Assembly: GCF_009389715.1 (NCBI RefSeq)
Contig: NC_052396.1
Coordinates: 13,538,318-13,602,317 of the forward strand
DNA from: Phoenix dactylifera
Taxonomy: Eukaryota > Streptophyta > Magnoliopsida > Arecales > Arecaceae
DNA: 64,000 nt
Direction of reading: 5' to 3'
Made by a program: the position numbers and the translations under genes. Positions 11,403 to 23,452 of the stretch are shown in pieces. The notes under the pieces are model-generated. The model saw only the letters and a program-made list of their open reading frames with translations. It ran no database searches and was not told where the DNA came from. Position 1 is the stretch's first letter; each line of letters starts with the position of its first letter.

Positions 11403-13766
11403 TCACCAATAATCACCACAACAACAGAACCCATCAGTGAAGTGATGATAGATCCTTGTATCCCCTATAATAATCTTCCTTTTGCTATATCTAGATATCA
11501 ACTTAATAGCATGATGGCAGTCATTGCATATCCTGACATTCTTCCGTACAAGGATAGGACTTCCCACTGTTGTGGATATTAAGCCGAAAACAACTGCAAG
11601 CCTTACACTGTGCCTTTTAGGCATCGCTGTTTTCTTTGCTTCTACTTCTACTGGGTTCAGCACAAAATTGGAATCATTTGCAGTTTCCCCTATTCCCTTT
11701 GAGAGTATGTCTGATACTTCATGGATTATATTGCTTTGGTCATGTGACATGTCTCCATTAATAAAACTGCATGTCTTGCCATCAAGCTCAAGCAGGCTCC
11801 TAGCTGTTGTCTTTTGTATCCCTTCTTCCTTCATGAGATATCTCACCCTTTCGACATCTGACCACCTCCCAGCATCAGCATACATACTAGAAAGCAAGAC
11901 ATAACAGCCGGTATTGTCATGTTCCAATTCAAAGATTTTCTCCGCTGCGAGCTCTGCCATTTCTATGTCGTTTTTGTTTCTGCTTGCAGTTAAAAGAGAT
12001 CCCCAAATCCTTGCTGCTGGGACCAATGGCATTCTCCCTATGAAGTCTACTGCCTCTTTGAGATCTCCCGTTCGGCCTAGGAGATCGACCATGCATCCAT
12101 AATGCTCGATCTGAGGAGAAATGTTGTATTCTTGTTGCATAGAATTAAAGTTCATCCAACCTTCATCTACCAAGCCTGACAAGCTGCAAGCAGTTAATAC
12201 CGATACAAAGGTACTCTCATTTGGTTGAATCCCTTTGCTTTTCATATCAGAAAACAGATCTAATGCTATCTTCCCATGCCCATGAAACCCATATCCAATT
12301 ATAATCGTGTTCCACGAAATGATGTCCTTGCACATCATTCTGTCGAATACCTCTCTTGAGGTCTTCAAATCACCACACCTTGCATACATATATATGATGC
12401 CATTCAACACCAAGGTGTTGCTTCCATACTTGGACTTCACAACATAACTGTGTATCTGCTTTCCATATCGCAGTGACGCTAGCTCGGCATATGCCGGCAT
12501 GATGCTTGAGATGGTGAAGAGATCCGGTTCTAAATGCCTGTTGCAAAGGTCAAGGAAAACCTCCAAAGCCTTCATGTTCCTCCCATTCTGCCCGTAAGCC
12601 GCAATCATGGCATTCCATGATACCAAGCTCTTTTCGGTCATCCGATCAAATAACAATTCTGCTGACCTTAGTTCCCCACATTTTGCATACATATCGGTCA
12701 AAGCAGTCTCCAGAACCAGATGGGGGAGGAAACATTTTCTAATTGACAAGCCATGAATTGCTTTCCCATGAGATATGCCTCTTGCCTGAGCACAAGCAGG
12801 GAGTAGATTCACCATTGTGACCGCATCCGGATCGATGCTATCGGCTCGCATTTCTACCATACAAGCAAATGCCTTGTGGGGTTGATTGTTCAGAGCATAT
12901 CCACCAATTAAAGCATTCCAAGTCACAACATTTCTTTGATTCATCGCCTTAAACAATCTCTCAGCATAGAACACCTCTCCACACTTGCAATACATATCAA
13001 GAAGGGAAGTTTGAACCTTGATATCTGATTCGAGCCCGTGCCTTATCACATGGCAATGAATCTCCATCCCTTGCTTGGTAGACATCTCCGAAGAACAGGC
13101 TGCAAGAGCACTCATAATCCCATACCGATCATGTTGCAACCCAGAAGCTGCCTGCATCTCCTTGAAACAAATCAGTGATTTCCACCCTTCCCCATTCGAC
13201 ACATAGCCACCGATCATCGAGTTCCAAGAGACGATGTCTCTTATCGGCATTTCATCGAACACCCTCTCGGCGTCAGCGACGAGCCCGAACTTCGAATACA
13301 TGCCTATCAGAGAATTGCATATGAAAAGATCCGAATCCAATCCAACCTTGAACAACCTTCCATGGACTTTTAATCCTTCGTCGAAGCACGACGAGGCGGT
13401 GCACGATTTGATCACAAATGGGAAGGTGAAGTTATCCGCGCGCATCCCAGCGGCCTGCATGCGATGATAAAAATCCATGGCCTCTTGGTAGAATTCGCTG
13501 CTCGCGTATACTCTGATCATGAGGTTCCAGAGAAAAGTGTCGGGCTTCTTCGTGCTTTCGAAAAGGGAGAGAGCTCCCTCCGTTCGCCCGGCCTCGATGT
13601 AGGAGAGGAGGGTACGGGCGACGGAGGCTTTGCTCGATTTGGGTGGAGGTTTTGTTTTGAGATCATTTGATGTGCTGAGAGTCCGTTGCTTGAGGAGATG
13701 AGGCTGTGGGTCAAGTAATCGCTGTGGGAAGATGTTGCAGAAGCTGTGGAGAAAAGCTGTGGCCAT
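11403..13766 (-). CDS. Pentatricopeptide repeat protein, PLS-E-DYW class, with altered deaminase motif
   Basis: 787 codons, intronless, ending exactly in the CGDYW tail. PPR repeats run from about residue 70 (DTFLWNLMIRVYASSEFYQE) through many P/L/S units (for example NSLIGMYSKFGLVADAERVF, NTIIIGYGFHGHGKIALDLF). The E region has ARIWGSLLTASRNKNDIEMA and DAGRWSDVERVRYLMKEEGI, and the DYW domain covers the last ~130 residues. In DYW deaminases the zinc/catalytic core is HxE...CxxC. Here it reads H719-S-V721 and C747-N-D-C750-H, so the catalytic Glu is replaced by Val (codon at 11604-11606). Overall layout resembles Arabidopsis At4g35130, although that comparison is from memory. The N-terminus is Ser/Gln/Lys-rich and compatible with an organelle presequence. 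The gene probably still binds RNA, but deaminase activity of its own is doubtful. Confidence 0.93.
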   Translation of the reverse strand: MATAFLHSFCNIFPQRLLDPQPHLLKQRTLSTSNDLKTKPPPKSSKASVARTLLSYIEAGRTEGALSLFESTKKPDTFLWNLMIRVYASSEFYQEAMDFYHRMQAAGMRADNFTFPFVIKSCTASSCFDEGLKVHGRLFKVGLDSDLFICNSLIGMYSKFGLVADAERVFDEMPIRDIVSWNSMIGGYVSNGEGWKSLICFKEMQAASGLQHDRYGIMSALAACSSEMSTKQGMEIHCHVIRHGLESDIKVQTSLLDMYCKCGEVFYAERLFKAMNQRNVVTWNALIGGYALNNQPHKAFACMVEMRADSIDPDAVTMVNLLPACAQARGISHGKAIHGLSIRKCFLPHLVLETALTDMYAKCGELRSAELLFDRMTEKSLVSWNAMIAAYGQNGRNMKALEVFLDLCNRHLEPDLFTISSIMPAYAELASLRYGKQIHSYVVKSKYGSNTLVLNGIIYMYARCGDLKTSREVFDRMMCKDIISWNTIIIGYGFHGHGKIALDLFSDMKSKGIQPNESTFVSVLTACSLSGLVDEGWMNFNSMQQEYNISPQIEHYGCMVDLLGRTGDLKEAVDFIGRMPLVPAARIWGSLLTASRNKNDIEMAELAAEKIFELEHDNTGCYVLLSSMYADAGRWSDVERVRYLMKEEGIQKTTARSLLELDGKTCSFINGDMSHDQSNIIHEVSDILSKGIGETANDSNFVLNPVEVEAKKTAMPKRHSVRLAVVFGLISTTVGSPILVRKNVRICNDCHHAIKLISRYSKRKIIIGDTRIYHHFTDGFCCCGDYW

Positions 13767-13934
13767 TGATGCCCAGCAAAATGATTGGGAAAGTGGGAGG
13801 GTGGGGGGGTGTTAGAAGCCATTTGTGTGTTCCTAGTTTTTTCTTCCTTTTCCCTTGTATTATCCAAACAAAAGCAGTGCAGGTCTCCTCTTACATATTA
13901 TTATTATTATTATGCTTCAAAGGTAGGGCAAAAG

Positions 13935-14385
13935 TGGACCGGATAACATCTATGTTTTGCATCTGAATCTATCCAGATATAAATAAAAATTAAAATATTC
14001 AACTAACATCCGTATTTATATTCATATCCGTCAATATATATATATATATGGATAGATAACTATTCGATCCATTTGCGGATATCTGATTCTATTTGCAGCC
14101 TTATTTAATTTATATAGCACTTTTTAATTTTTAAGAAAAATAAAATACCACATTAACATACGATTAACTTGATTTACCTTTCACCAAGTTTAATTATCCG
14201 AGTTATATCCATCTATGTTTATATCCATACTTCTAGAATCCGATTTGTGTCCATATGTGTTTAAAGCAAATATGGATATTGAATTGTTGCATCCAACTAA
14301 TATTTATATTTTAATTTGTATTTGTTAAACAAAATAAATATGGATATGGATATATTAGTATTCGATCCAATTTCAGCCCTATTTA
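13935..14385 (+). repeat. ATATCC-rich dispersed repeat, copy 1
   Basis: About 450 bp rich in ATATCCGTATTT, ATGGATAGATAACTATTCG and AAGAAAAATAAA blocks, and containing an (AT)n run near 14035-14049. The same order of blocks recurs in the same orientation at 54874-55346. It has no coding capacity. The class is unknown; a MITE-like or solo-LTR-like origin is possible, but termini and target duplications are not clear. Confidence 0.65.
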
Positions 14386-15559
14386 GAAGTGTTAGAATTT
14401 TTACCGCGTGATACTAGATCCATGAGAAAGTTTCATAAAAGAAAAGGTGACAAAGCTAGGGTGGATGCCAAATGATAGTCTCCACCTATTTCTTCCACTA
14501 AGTTCATCATGCCTCATGGCATAAGAAGATTGATGCAGCTCGTAACAATGTAATACGCAAAAATTATCGAATGTTATATTGCCAAGCAATGTATAATGTC
14601 ATATTAAAGAACTTTTTTTCATGTGCTCTAGGCACTTTTAGAACATTTTGTGGCTTCAATTGAACTCGAACAATAAAGAAACAAGACAAGCTCAAACCTA
14701 AATCGAAGCTTGGCTTATAAATGATCGATGATCAGACCCTTTGGCCATGCAAAACAAATGATAGAAGCTCAGGCTTGGGTCGATAAGAGGTTGGTTAGGC
14801 TTCCTAAATAGGAAATAAACAAGATTGAACATATACATTTTTATGCTCAACTTGAGAGGAGCACTGGTTTGAGTACATTTTCACACAATAAGTAATGTCT
14901 TAGCAGCTTGTATGTTAGTTCAGCTTGTTTGCAATCTCGGAGTTCTGCAACAATGGACAGATAGCTATAAGCCATGATGCCGGGAAAGAATCCTGGAGCA
15001 ATCTCTTTTTAATCAACTTATTACTGATAGGCATGTTAAAGCTCATTGGCCATCATTCAATCAACAAGACTGTTTTTATTAGACCTGTTTAGCATGCTTC
15101 ATGGATTAGTTTGTGTGCCTTTCTCTTCGCTTACTAGAGAATGAATTCGAAGAGATGTATTTGCTAAAATAAATTTGTGTGTGTAATGAAGTTAGGGAGA
15201 GCCTGATCAACAGCAGGATGGTGAAAGCTTTGGGGACTTCTGAGGTAGGTGTAATAGAAGAGGACAGGTTGTTAAGGAATGTTAGAACGAGCACCCGCTT
15301 AGGATCAGGTGCTGAAAAATCTTTGCTGAGAAGCCAAGATTACTGACATTTGTCCCTTCTCTCAAAAGAGATTACTAAAAATTTGACCTTTTTTTTTGAA
15401 TAGGACCGGAGTAAAATATTTAACCAGTTTCCATTAAGATAGTGAAAACAAGGAACAAACCAAGCCCCAGGCAAACAACTAGAGAAAAAGGTCAAATTTA
15501 ACATTCTTTTACCTACTCTAAACATAGCTATAGTCTGTGTGAACCGGTCTTTGGGCGGA
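14386..15559. other. Intergenic without visible gene
   Basis: AT-rich. No open frame with recognisable motifs, RNA gene or clear transposon terminus was found. Confidence 0.4.
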
Positions 15560-15745
15560 TTTTGAGGCAACTCGTATCTTTAGGGAGGTGAACGGTGCTG
15601 CAGATTGGGTGGTGTTTTATTTAACCAGTCATTCCGTCACTCTACTATATCTGTTCAGCTTTGGGACATCTTATAATCACTCCTCGGATTGTATTTACAT
15701 TAGGGTAAGATGAGACACCTGATATATCAACATAAAAAAAAAACC
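15560..15745 (+). mobile_element. LINE 3' end fragment
   Basis: Reads REVNGAADWVVFYLTSHS near 15575-15640, matching the last conserved block of plant LINE RNase H domains (compare DWVAFYIAHHPGG in the LINE ending at 7083). It is followed about 100 bp later by a poly(A) stretch near 15734-15743. The 5'-truncated form with an A tail is typical of LINE insertion. Confidence 0.6.
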
Positions 15746-17628
15746 ATCTTCAGGATTTCACCCTCTTTATAATTTTCAAGTCATTCTACTTAACTCTAAT
15801 GAGAGTGATTGTGTTACTTACCTGCCAAATGCCCCAGATAACTCCAGAAACAAGCATATCCCATGATCAATGCTGCTGCTTCTTGATCTAGCCTTTCCTC
15901 ACACCCCACAAATCCTCCATACTTGTTGGGAAACCTTTGCACTCATTTCGCATGCCCCAAAATGCCACGACATCGACTTAGTAGAACTTTTTTTTTTTAA
16001 GGGGGTTACAGAATAAAAATTACAGCTTTGAAACAGATGATTAACCTTCTCTTCTCACCTTCGCATAATGGGTATTCTTGCAATGAAGGCCAATTGCTTT
16101 TATTCAAATTATCCTTCATGAAAATATTGTTATTAATGACTAGCCAAAACAACATTTTAGTTCTAGCAGAAACTTGACACTATCATAGTGCATGCTTTGG
16201 CATAGGGCGCTTGCATCCTTGCTTTAAGCAAAAAATTATAACTTTCACCTACGCAAAAAATAACATCCTCACACCATGTCCATACAATTTTATCCTTCCT
16301 TTTTGTTGATGTAACATAATTCATAGATTCTCGAACTAGTGAATGAAGTGGGGCTAGCTCTAGTGGTCACAACCCTCTGCTTAGTGACCATAGGTTACTA
16401 AATCCAATACTTTAGTGATGCATCCCAAAAGTCTTAACACTGGATAATTAAAGTTCAGGTGTCCCTCTTTCTTTTCACTCTTTCTCTCTCTCTTTTTAAA
16501 GAAAAAGAGAAGAGTTTCAACTTCTATAGTTTATTTACATTTGTGGACAAATACACCTTTTAATCATGCGATGTCTAGGTCAGTGCAGCCTTAGCTCCGG
16601 TGAGATTTTTTTTCTTCTTAGTTTTGATTTTTGGGTAGGTGTAGGGGTTGTTTTGATGTAATCTCACGATGTAATAGATATATTATAACATTGAACCAGA
16701 CTTGGGCTACAACTCCATTTGTATTAGTAAAATAGATAGATATGACGAAGAGTGATATGCTACTTTGATGTTCAACAAAGGGATTCATAAAGGTGGATCA
16801 TATGACTTACAATTCTATGCCTCACATTGGTCACTTAGAAAACATGAAATGATGAGGTGGGGAAGACTTGGTGTGTAGCAGGAGAATAGTAGCAAAAGCA
16901 ATTCTTTTGTGGAATGTAGGTGGAAGTGGCGTGCTTCAGTGCTGCATTCTCCCCCATGGATTTAATGGCTGGTTGGTTCAGATAAGCATACTTACTTTTT
17001 GTCCACCTGCACTCAACCAGGTCGAAGAGATGCGTTGTTAGCCCTAATACCAAATATTATGCAAATGGTTCCAATCATAAAGCAATGATCCAGAATCGAG
17101 CATAAGTCGAATCTTCCCGCCTTATAGTTTGGTCTTACAACTGGTTCGATACAATGATTGAGCCAAACCTGATTGGTTATGGCTGGATATAAGGTTATCA
17201 TGCTGCTTATTTGCTCGAAATCATGCTCATTTTGACTCAAATCGAATAATATAGAGCTCAGCTTGAAGTTGAAATTTAGGCCAGAAACTAGTTCCAAGTG
17301 GAGCTTGATGCAATTTGGCATTGGTTTGTGCAAGATTGTGGGTATAAGTACCCTTTTTGTGCAAGCATGGATGCAAAGGAGGCAGCTCTTGTGGTCTTAT
17401 CTGTACTATAATTGGACACATAATGCATGTGAATGAAAGATGAACAAAGACTGGGTGGAGTCTCAAGATCTTAGGATTTTGCTTGTAATACTCGAATGAA
17501 TTAGTTCACATATAAGCTAAACTATGAAAACAATAAAAATGATGAATGCTAAAATAACATTTCACCCTATCACTTAAGTAAACATCCTAAAGAAGCATGG
17601 TTAATTTTGAGAGTTCAAACTTTTAGCA

Positions 17629-17631
<3 letters not shown>

Positions 17632-17667
<36 letters not shown>
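17632..17667. repeat. (TG)n microsatellite
   Basis: About 18 uninterrupted TG units. Likely length-polymorphic. Confidence 0.95.
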
Positions 17668-17668
<1 letters not shown>

Positions 17669-17807
17669 AATTTAGAAACCACTCGCTGCTCATATCATTT
17701 CTCGGAAAAAAGAAATTATGGACGGTGAGAATTAAGAACTAGAAAGATGACAACAAATATAAAGGTGGATTAAAAAAATAGAGTTCCACTAGAGTTTGTT
17801 CTTTAGG

Positions 17808-18225
17808 ATTCGTTTGGTATGCGGGAAGAATTTTTTCTCATTGAAATATTTTTTTAAGAAAGATGATTCCTAGAAATATGATATGTGGAAAAATGGTTTT
17901 GGCATATTTGGTTGAGCGAGTGACTCATTCCATAGTGACTTATATTTGGTTGAGCATCTACTTTCATAAAAAAATTATATAAAATATCTATTATATTCTT
18001 AATAAAGAAACAGATCTTATCCACAGATTTTGATGGCTTAAAGGTACTTTTACGAAAAAAAACTTCCATTTTTCAACAGATGAGAAAGTAGCTTTTTTAT
18101 GTCTCACATAGATTTTTTTTTCTTACAAAATATAAAAATCTTATTTCCATAAGAATACTATTTTTTAATTTTTTTAAATATTTTTTTTTTTTTTTGTTGG
18201 CCACACTTTTCCACAGTTGACTAAA
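17808..18225 (-). mobile_element. Degenerate relative of the GGGCTCGTTTGG MITE
   Basis: Starts GGATTCGTTTGGTATGCGGG, contains GATTCCTAGAAATATGAT and GGCATATTTGGTTGAGC, and ends near CACTTTTCCACAGTTGACTA. These are decayed versions of blocks in the intact MITEs at 28124-28619 and 48381-48862. The internal order matches the 28.1-kb copy. Terminal repeats are too eroded to define exact ends or target duplication. Confidence 0.55.
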
Positions 18226-18391
18226 CGACTCAAGTGCCACCTTTCAAGTGGATGAAACCTTAGCGTATTGGAGTCCCCACTGCTTTCCCATCATTTTGCG
18301 TTGCTTTCAATTTTAAAACAAAGAAAACAAAGCTTTAAGAGTCATCGAATTATAATACACGGTTAAAGAATGGCAGCAAGTGGGAGCAAAC

Positions 18392-19144
18392 CTACCAATC
18401 CTTGATTCCTATTCGTAGCTCCTTCTTGTTATCTCCACCGCTCGCCTCCTTTCCTCTCTCTCCATTCTGCTCGCAGTCCATTGCCTCCCTCAGAGATTCC
18501 TCAAATCGCTTGTACTCTTCCTCCTGATCACCACAAACCTCAACACACAATCCTCTCATGATTATGATCATAACTAGACTCATTTCTAATCCAATCAATT
18601 CCAATCAGCACAAGCAAAATACAAACAAATAACAACAACAACAGCAACAATAATAATCTTTGATACTAGAGAAACAGAGTTCTTATCTCTTTTTAATAAC
18701 ATTTAAAGCATGCAAATTGGGCTACATAGCCTAGTGGTTGCACCACTCCTCTGTATAGGAATAAGTTCTTGTTTTAATCTTGATGGTATTGTTTCTTGAG
18801 TGTTTGACTCAAGTAATTCTAATAAATGTTTTTCTTACAGCAACTTAACTCTAAAAAAAGAAAGAAAAACTAAAGACTCTCTTCAATTCTGATCATAAGA
18901 AAGAGGTCCTTGCCTTGAGCGCTTTAGCTCGGATCCTGGCGGCCGCCTTCTGCGCTGCGAGCAGGTGATCCTCCTCTTCCATCCTCTTCCTCCTCCAGAA
19001 CATATCAATCTCATGCCTTGTCACACTCTTGACCATGGCTGCTGCCTTTCTCGGCCTAGGTGTCGCCCATGGTCGCGGCGGCGGCGGCGGCGACGGTGGG
19101 CTACATGCCTTCTTTGCTGAGCTCATTCCTTTCCTCTTTGCCAC
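18392..19144 (-). CDS. Small charged protein of unknown function, two exons, GC-AG intron
   Basis: Exon 1 is 19144-18914 (77 codons) and exon 2 is 18523-18392 (43 codons plus TAG), giving a 120-residue protein. The intron 18913-18524 starts GCAAGG directly after CTCAAG and ends ATCAG; no GT donor is available near the end of conserved coding sequence, and this GC donor joins the frames in phase 0 as AKALK|EEEYKRFEES. Exon 1 has a Lys/Pro-rich start, PPPPPRP, then a charged helix TRHEIDMFWRRKRMEEED and AAQKAAARIRAKALK. Exon 2 continues the charged helix and ends in a Lys/Gly/Asp tail. I recognise the middle segment as plant-conserved in style but know no function. There are no membrane segments; the basic start could be nuclear-targeting. 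It could start at an internal Met. Confidence 0.7.
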
Positions 19145-22100
19145 TGCTGTTTCCTTCTCCAGTTATCTTGACCGCCGATCCTTTCTTCTCTGTTTGTACC
19201 TTGGCCAACTTTTCTTTATGGTAAGACCCCCCACCTCTACTTACATATCAAAACTGCTAGTCCAACCTAACGTTCTGTAGTGGACTGCTGGGTATACTTG
19301 TCAAGAGTTCTCCTAACCTTCTCTTGGAGTAATTAGTTTATGGCATTTGATAATTGGCATCGTCGTAATCTCTGATATTATATTCTCCTTCTGTTGTAAG
19401 TTCACTGTCATCATGGGGCCTACCAAATGCCTTGGTTAGACTAAATCTATGCAATGGAGTGATAACAACAGTTTGACCGCTGGAGCTAATTCAGCTAGCG
19501 TTCATTTCGATCAGCAGGAAGAAATAAGAGAGTCAAAATAAAATCCATTATTGTACTCTTGAGCTCCATCGACTTCAATTGTTTAACAAACTAAAACAAG
19601 CAGATGCATATTCATATTCTTGGTTGTGTCACTAAATTATGGGCTACCGACTTTTATATATATATATATATATTTCAGCCATCATCATTTGTGATTCAAT
19701 AAATCCTCAAGATTCAAACAGAAAAAAGATCCTTCATAGTCGCCTAAACACCTTAACATGGCATTTCTGCTCATAAGCAAGCTCATATCCATGTCAGTAA
19801 TGTACATCTGGCTCCAAAAACATTGGATTGATCCAAAGCTTAGCATTAAAAAGCACCAAACAAACAGTAGGTAGCATTCATTAATTTTGGTACTCTAATA
19901 GCAGTTTTTATCCCCTCTCACCCACGCTGGTACCATCTCAAATTTAGCCACAAGTCGAAAGTTATCTGAATACAAACATTAAATTTTGCCTCTGGTTATC
20001 TAGAGACCATTGATGCAGAAGCCAAAAGATCTTTTATCCATAGAAAAAGTTGAATTCATAAAATCTTTTTCCTACATGATCGCCATTTTATTGGATGTGC
20101 TTCTCAAGGTGGCAAACCATGAAAACCTAGTTTTTGGAAGAACAAGGAAAAACATGTGAAGCAAGATATCTAGAAAATACTGTGTAAAACGCACCAGCAA
20201 GCTAGCAAATGGCTTCACTTGGCTTACTCAGTATAATTAATTATTCTAACCACCAAATTTAGTACTCACAAATCGAACAAAACACAAGGAGAAAAGAATA
20301 TAAGGAAAAAAAGCTTACAAAACAACACCAAATGCACAGTTAAACCTAAGCAAACAACAACTACAGAAAGGTCAATTTTTGCCCACTATAAATTCTCGAT
20401 CTCCTTATTGCAGATTCATGGGACTTTTCTTTGAGAATGCTTAAAAAGGGATGTAATAGACCCAATGCTGAAGAATACTCGAAAGTAAAATGTCATTGGA
20501 GACTGGTACATCAGTTTGCAAGCACAGATGTCCTTAGATGAACTAATATACAGCACCCAGGTGCAGAAGGGATCCTCCAGCTAATGTCTGAGTTCTATGA
20601 GAAGGCAAAATTCCTTCCAAATGCAATACCTGTGGCTAAGGCTTGTTTCCTTTTGTGTGAGAAAATGTACCATCCACCCTGTAATGTTCATACAGAGTAC
20701 TATTAGCCAAGAGCAAGATCTTATTCTACATATAATACATGAACAATAATCTAAATTGAAATCAAATACTACAGGATAAGCTTGATAATACATGCAAATG
20801 ATTGAGTAGAAATTTGCTGAATATTACCTTCGCCTATAAATTGTCAAAGAAAAATTAAACCATTTCACTATCTCCAAAGTAAGCTTGCACAACATTATTG
20901 CATGTTTTTCTTCTTTTCATTGGCCTGAATATGAAAGATGAATTTGTGGGTAAGCTCCAGAAGATCATATGCATATGAACTCAAAGAACAGTAAACTTTT
21001 GCAGCATAAACAAAACATTAGATGATGTCAGACATACACAATTTCTTGACATATTCTAAATTGTTCTTGTGATAATATACTTAAAGTTCAAATTCTATTT
21101 TCACATGGTAATTGTTATCTTTCTTTTTTCTGCAATCATTGCAAAAAATCTATTAATCTCACTTGCAACTCAATAGCAGGTTATATCATCCTTTCAGAAG
21201 AAACACGCCTGCATGTTTCTTGCATCAAAGATGGATATTGCATTCCACTTGTATCAAACAATTTTTTTTAATCAACTGTATACTACTTGAACAGGAATAT
21301 TAATAATACAACAAAAATAATGTACTAAACTTTATCTAATTAGTCATCAATTTAAACATGATCAGCATTAATTCTACATTACCCATGATTGGTTCATCAA
21401 TGCCTTGCTTTTCTTCAGTTGCACAATTAGTTTTTAAAAATATTTTCATTCTAAAAGTACTTTCTCAAATTAGTCAGCGTAGCAATGAAAAATGAGACTT
21501 GTTCTATTCCAAAATAGTTTTGAAATGGCAGTCAAACAAATTTGGGATGGAAAAAGATTGCAATCAAATTGGTATTCAGTCTAGGGCTTTCCTGATTTAG
21601 GCTCATGCCATTAGGGGTATCTCTGTTTACGGGACAGGCCTAACTTTCAGATGTTTTGGGATGGGTTGCTTCTGTGTTGGGTTCAGATTTCCAAACCAAA
21701 AGAGACCTGATTAGAGATAGTAGTCCAGATTTAAGAACTGCACTTGGCCCATAACATAACTTCGGTCAGAAATCAGTTTTGTAATACATTCGATTGTAGA
21801 TGTAGAAATGCATTTATTAAAACTAGAACTGAAATCTCTACATTATTCATGCAAAGATTTGAAAAACTATTAGATTTTAGACTAAGAGCTAAGGACACTA
21901 ATCACTTTCTGGGATTTTCTAAGTATAATACCAATACTTAGAGCGCATGATAAGGATCTCCTTGTTGTGCACACTTACATAAATATGTACACAAGAATAG
22001 ATACACATGCCTGCATAAATATATACATATCCACATGTTTATACAACTATAAATACATGTAAAGGCATATATTTCTTCATAAATGTTTTATATATAGGTA

Positions 22101-23452
22101 TCTGTGCATGCAGGCCAAATTTAACAAATAAGAAACTATTCAAATAGGTGGTTGATAAGACTATGATGGAAAGAGTGGGGAATGAGAATACTTCAGGAGT
22201 TATAAGAGTTACATCAACTGCAGACAAAGTGATGGAAAACCAACCGAGATGGATATGAATGATCCTTAATTCCACATACAAAATATTTTATTACCAAATT
22301 TAAAACACACATGTAACATGGGCTTCTCTTCTAATTTTATATGCAATATGGTTTGTGAATGCTAGGCTTAAAAACCCTTTCCTTAATACTAAATGCTTAC
22401 AAGAAGAGGAACCGAATCCTATTCTCTAAATCACTTTCCCCACCCTCCTCCAACTCTGAGAGACAGAGAGATGTACAAGTGCATTTTCTCTCAATGTCTT
22501 GTTCAGCCTCTCCTAACAGCTAAACAAGAAGCATTAACTATAATAACGTTAGATATTATAAAGGGAGCTCGGAAGATATGATTCAAGAAATCAGAACTTT
22601 ATGATACGAGATGTCAAGAAAAATAAAAAACAGAAATTACAAGAGTCTGTAACAGGACCTTGCTAGAAGTGCTAGAAAGGAGTTTAGAGAGACCAAAAGT
22701 TTTCTTAGGAACAAAAGATAGAAATTTATTGCATAAAGTTGATAATATTTTAAAGAATCATTTAGAAAATGGTTTTTATATTGTAAGAAAGCATCTAAAG
22801 ATCCAAAAAACATGCTAGCAATTAGCACATGATACCATAAAGAATATTGTATTGATTTGGACACAATTTTTTACCAAGAATTTGTAAAACCTTCATTTAA
22901 ATATAAGAATTTGTTGTTGTTACAGTATAGCTATAAGATGCTTTAGTGATAGTGTTTTATTCAATTAAAATTGTAAATGCAACATAATATCTAATAACAA
23001 CTGATAAGAAATAGAGGCAAATTCAATCAGTGCTTTTTCTTTTAACTATACAACCATTCTTCTAACTTCTCATGGCTGGTGTTTTTCTTTCTCCAGGAGT
23101 ATCTATTATTACAGAGACCATTGTACTATTTGGTTTAATAGGCGAGCGATTCTGCATATCTATAGATGCTTCCCCTAAATTCTCAAATACAACTTCTCTA
23201 AATTCAAGATATAAAGCTCACATAATCTCAGGACAGATGTTTCATAAAGATTTTAGAGAATGCATTACATCAGCAATATGAAAAGTACAATTGCTGAATC
23301 TCCCATCATTGATTCAGAATGTTTTTCCTAGAGAAAGTATTTCAATTTTCAATGTTTTTTCATGAATCTATTGCAAGGGTGACAAATGTTGCGCAACTGC
23401 CACATACCCATACTTGTACATACTAAATGTTAGAAAAGGAGCAGAAACTTAC
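19145..23452. other. Long AT-rich intergenic stretch
   Basis: About 4.3 kb with many short frames but no motif I can assign. It includes an (AT)n run at 19655-19674. The part nearest 23452 may include lost 3' exons of the minus-strand J-domain pseudogene, but none was recognisable. A segment at 23085-23280 is open yet lacks family signatures. Confidence 0.4.

Larger units (their letters stand above)
15746..18391. other. Intergenic with microsatellite and a degenerate MITE
   Basis: No supported gene. It holds a (TG)n run at 17632-17667 and a degenerate relative of the PIF/Harbinger-type MITE at about 17808-18225, both listed separately. The segment at 16350-16450 (CTAGCTCTAGTGGTCACAAC) is faintly tRNA/SINE-like but too weak to call. 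Confidence 0.4.

Noticed and set aside
11524-11904. 126-codon plus-strand frame
   Set aside because: Antisense to the DYW domain of the minus-strand PPR gene; no recognisable motif.
14035-14049. TATATATATATATAT as a promoter TATA box
   Set aside because: Part of the simple AT run inside the ATATCC repeat, with no gene start downstream in a sensible position.
18718-18810. tRNA/SINE-like phrase GCCTAGTGGTTGCACCACTC
   Set aside because: Box A-like sequence is fair but the box B counterpart (GTTCTTGTTTTAATC) is weak, the fold does not close as a tRNA, and no SINE body or tail follows.
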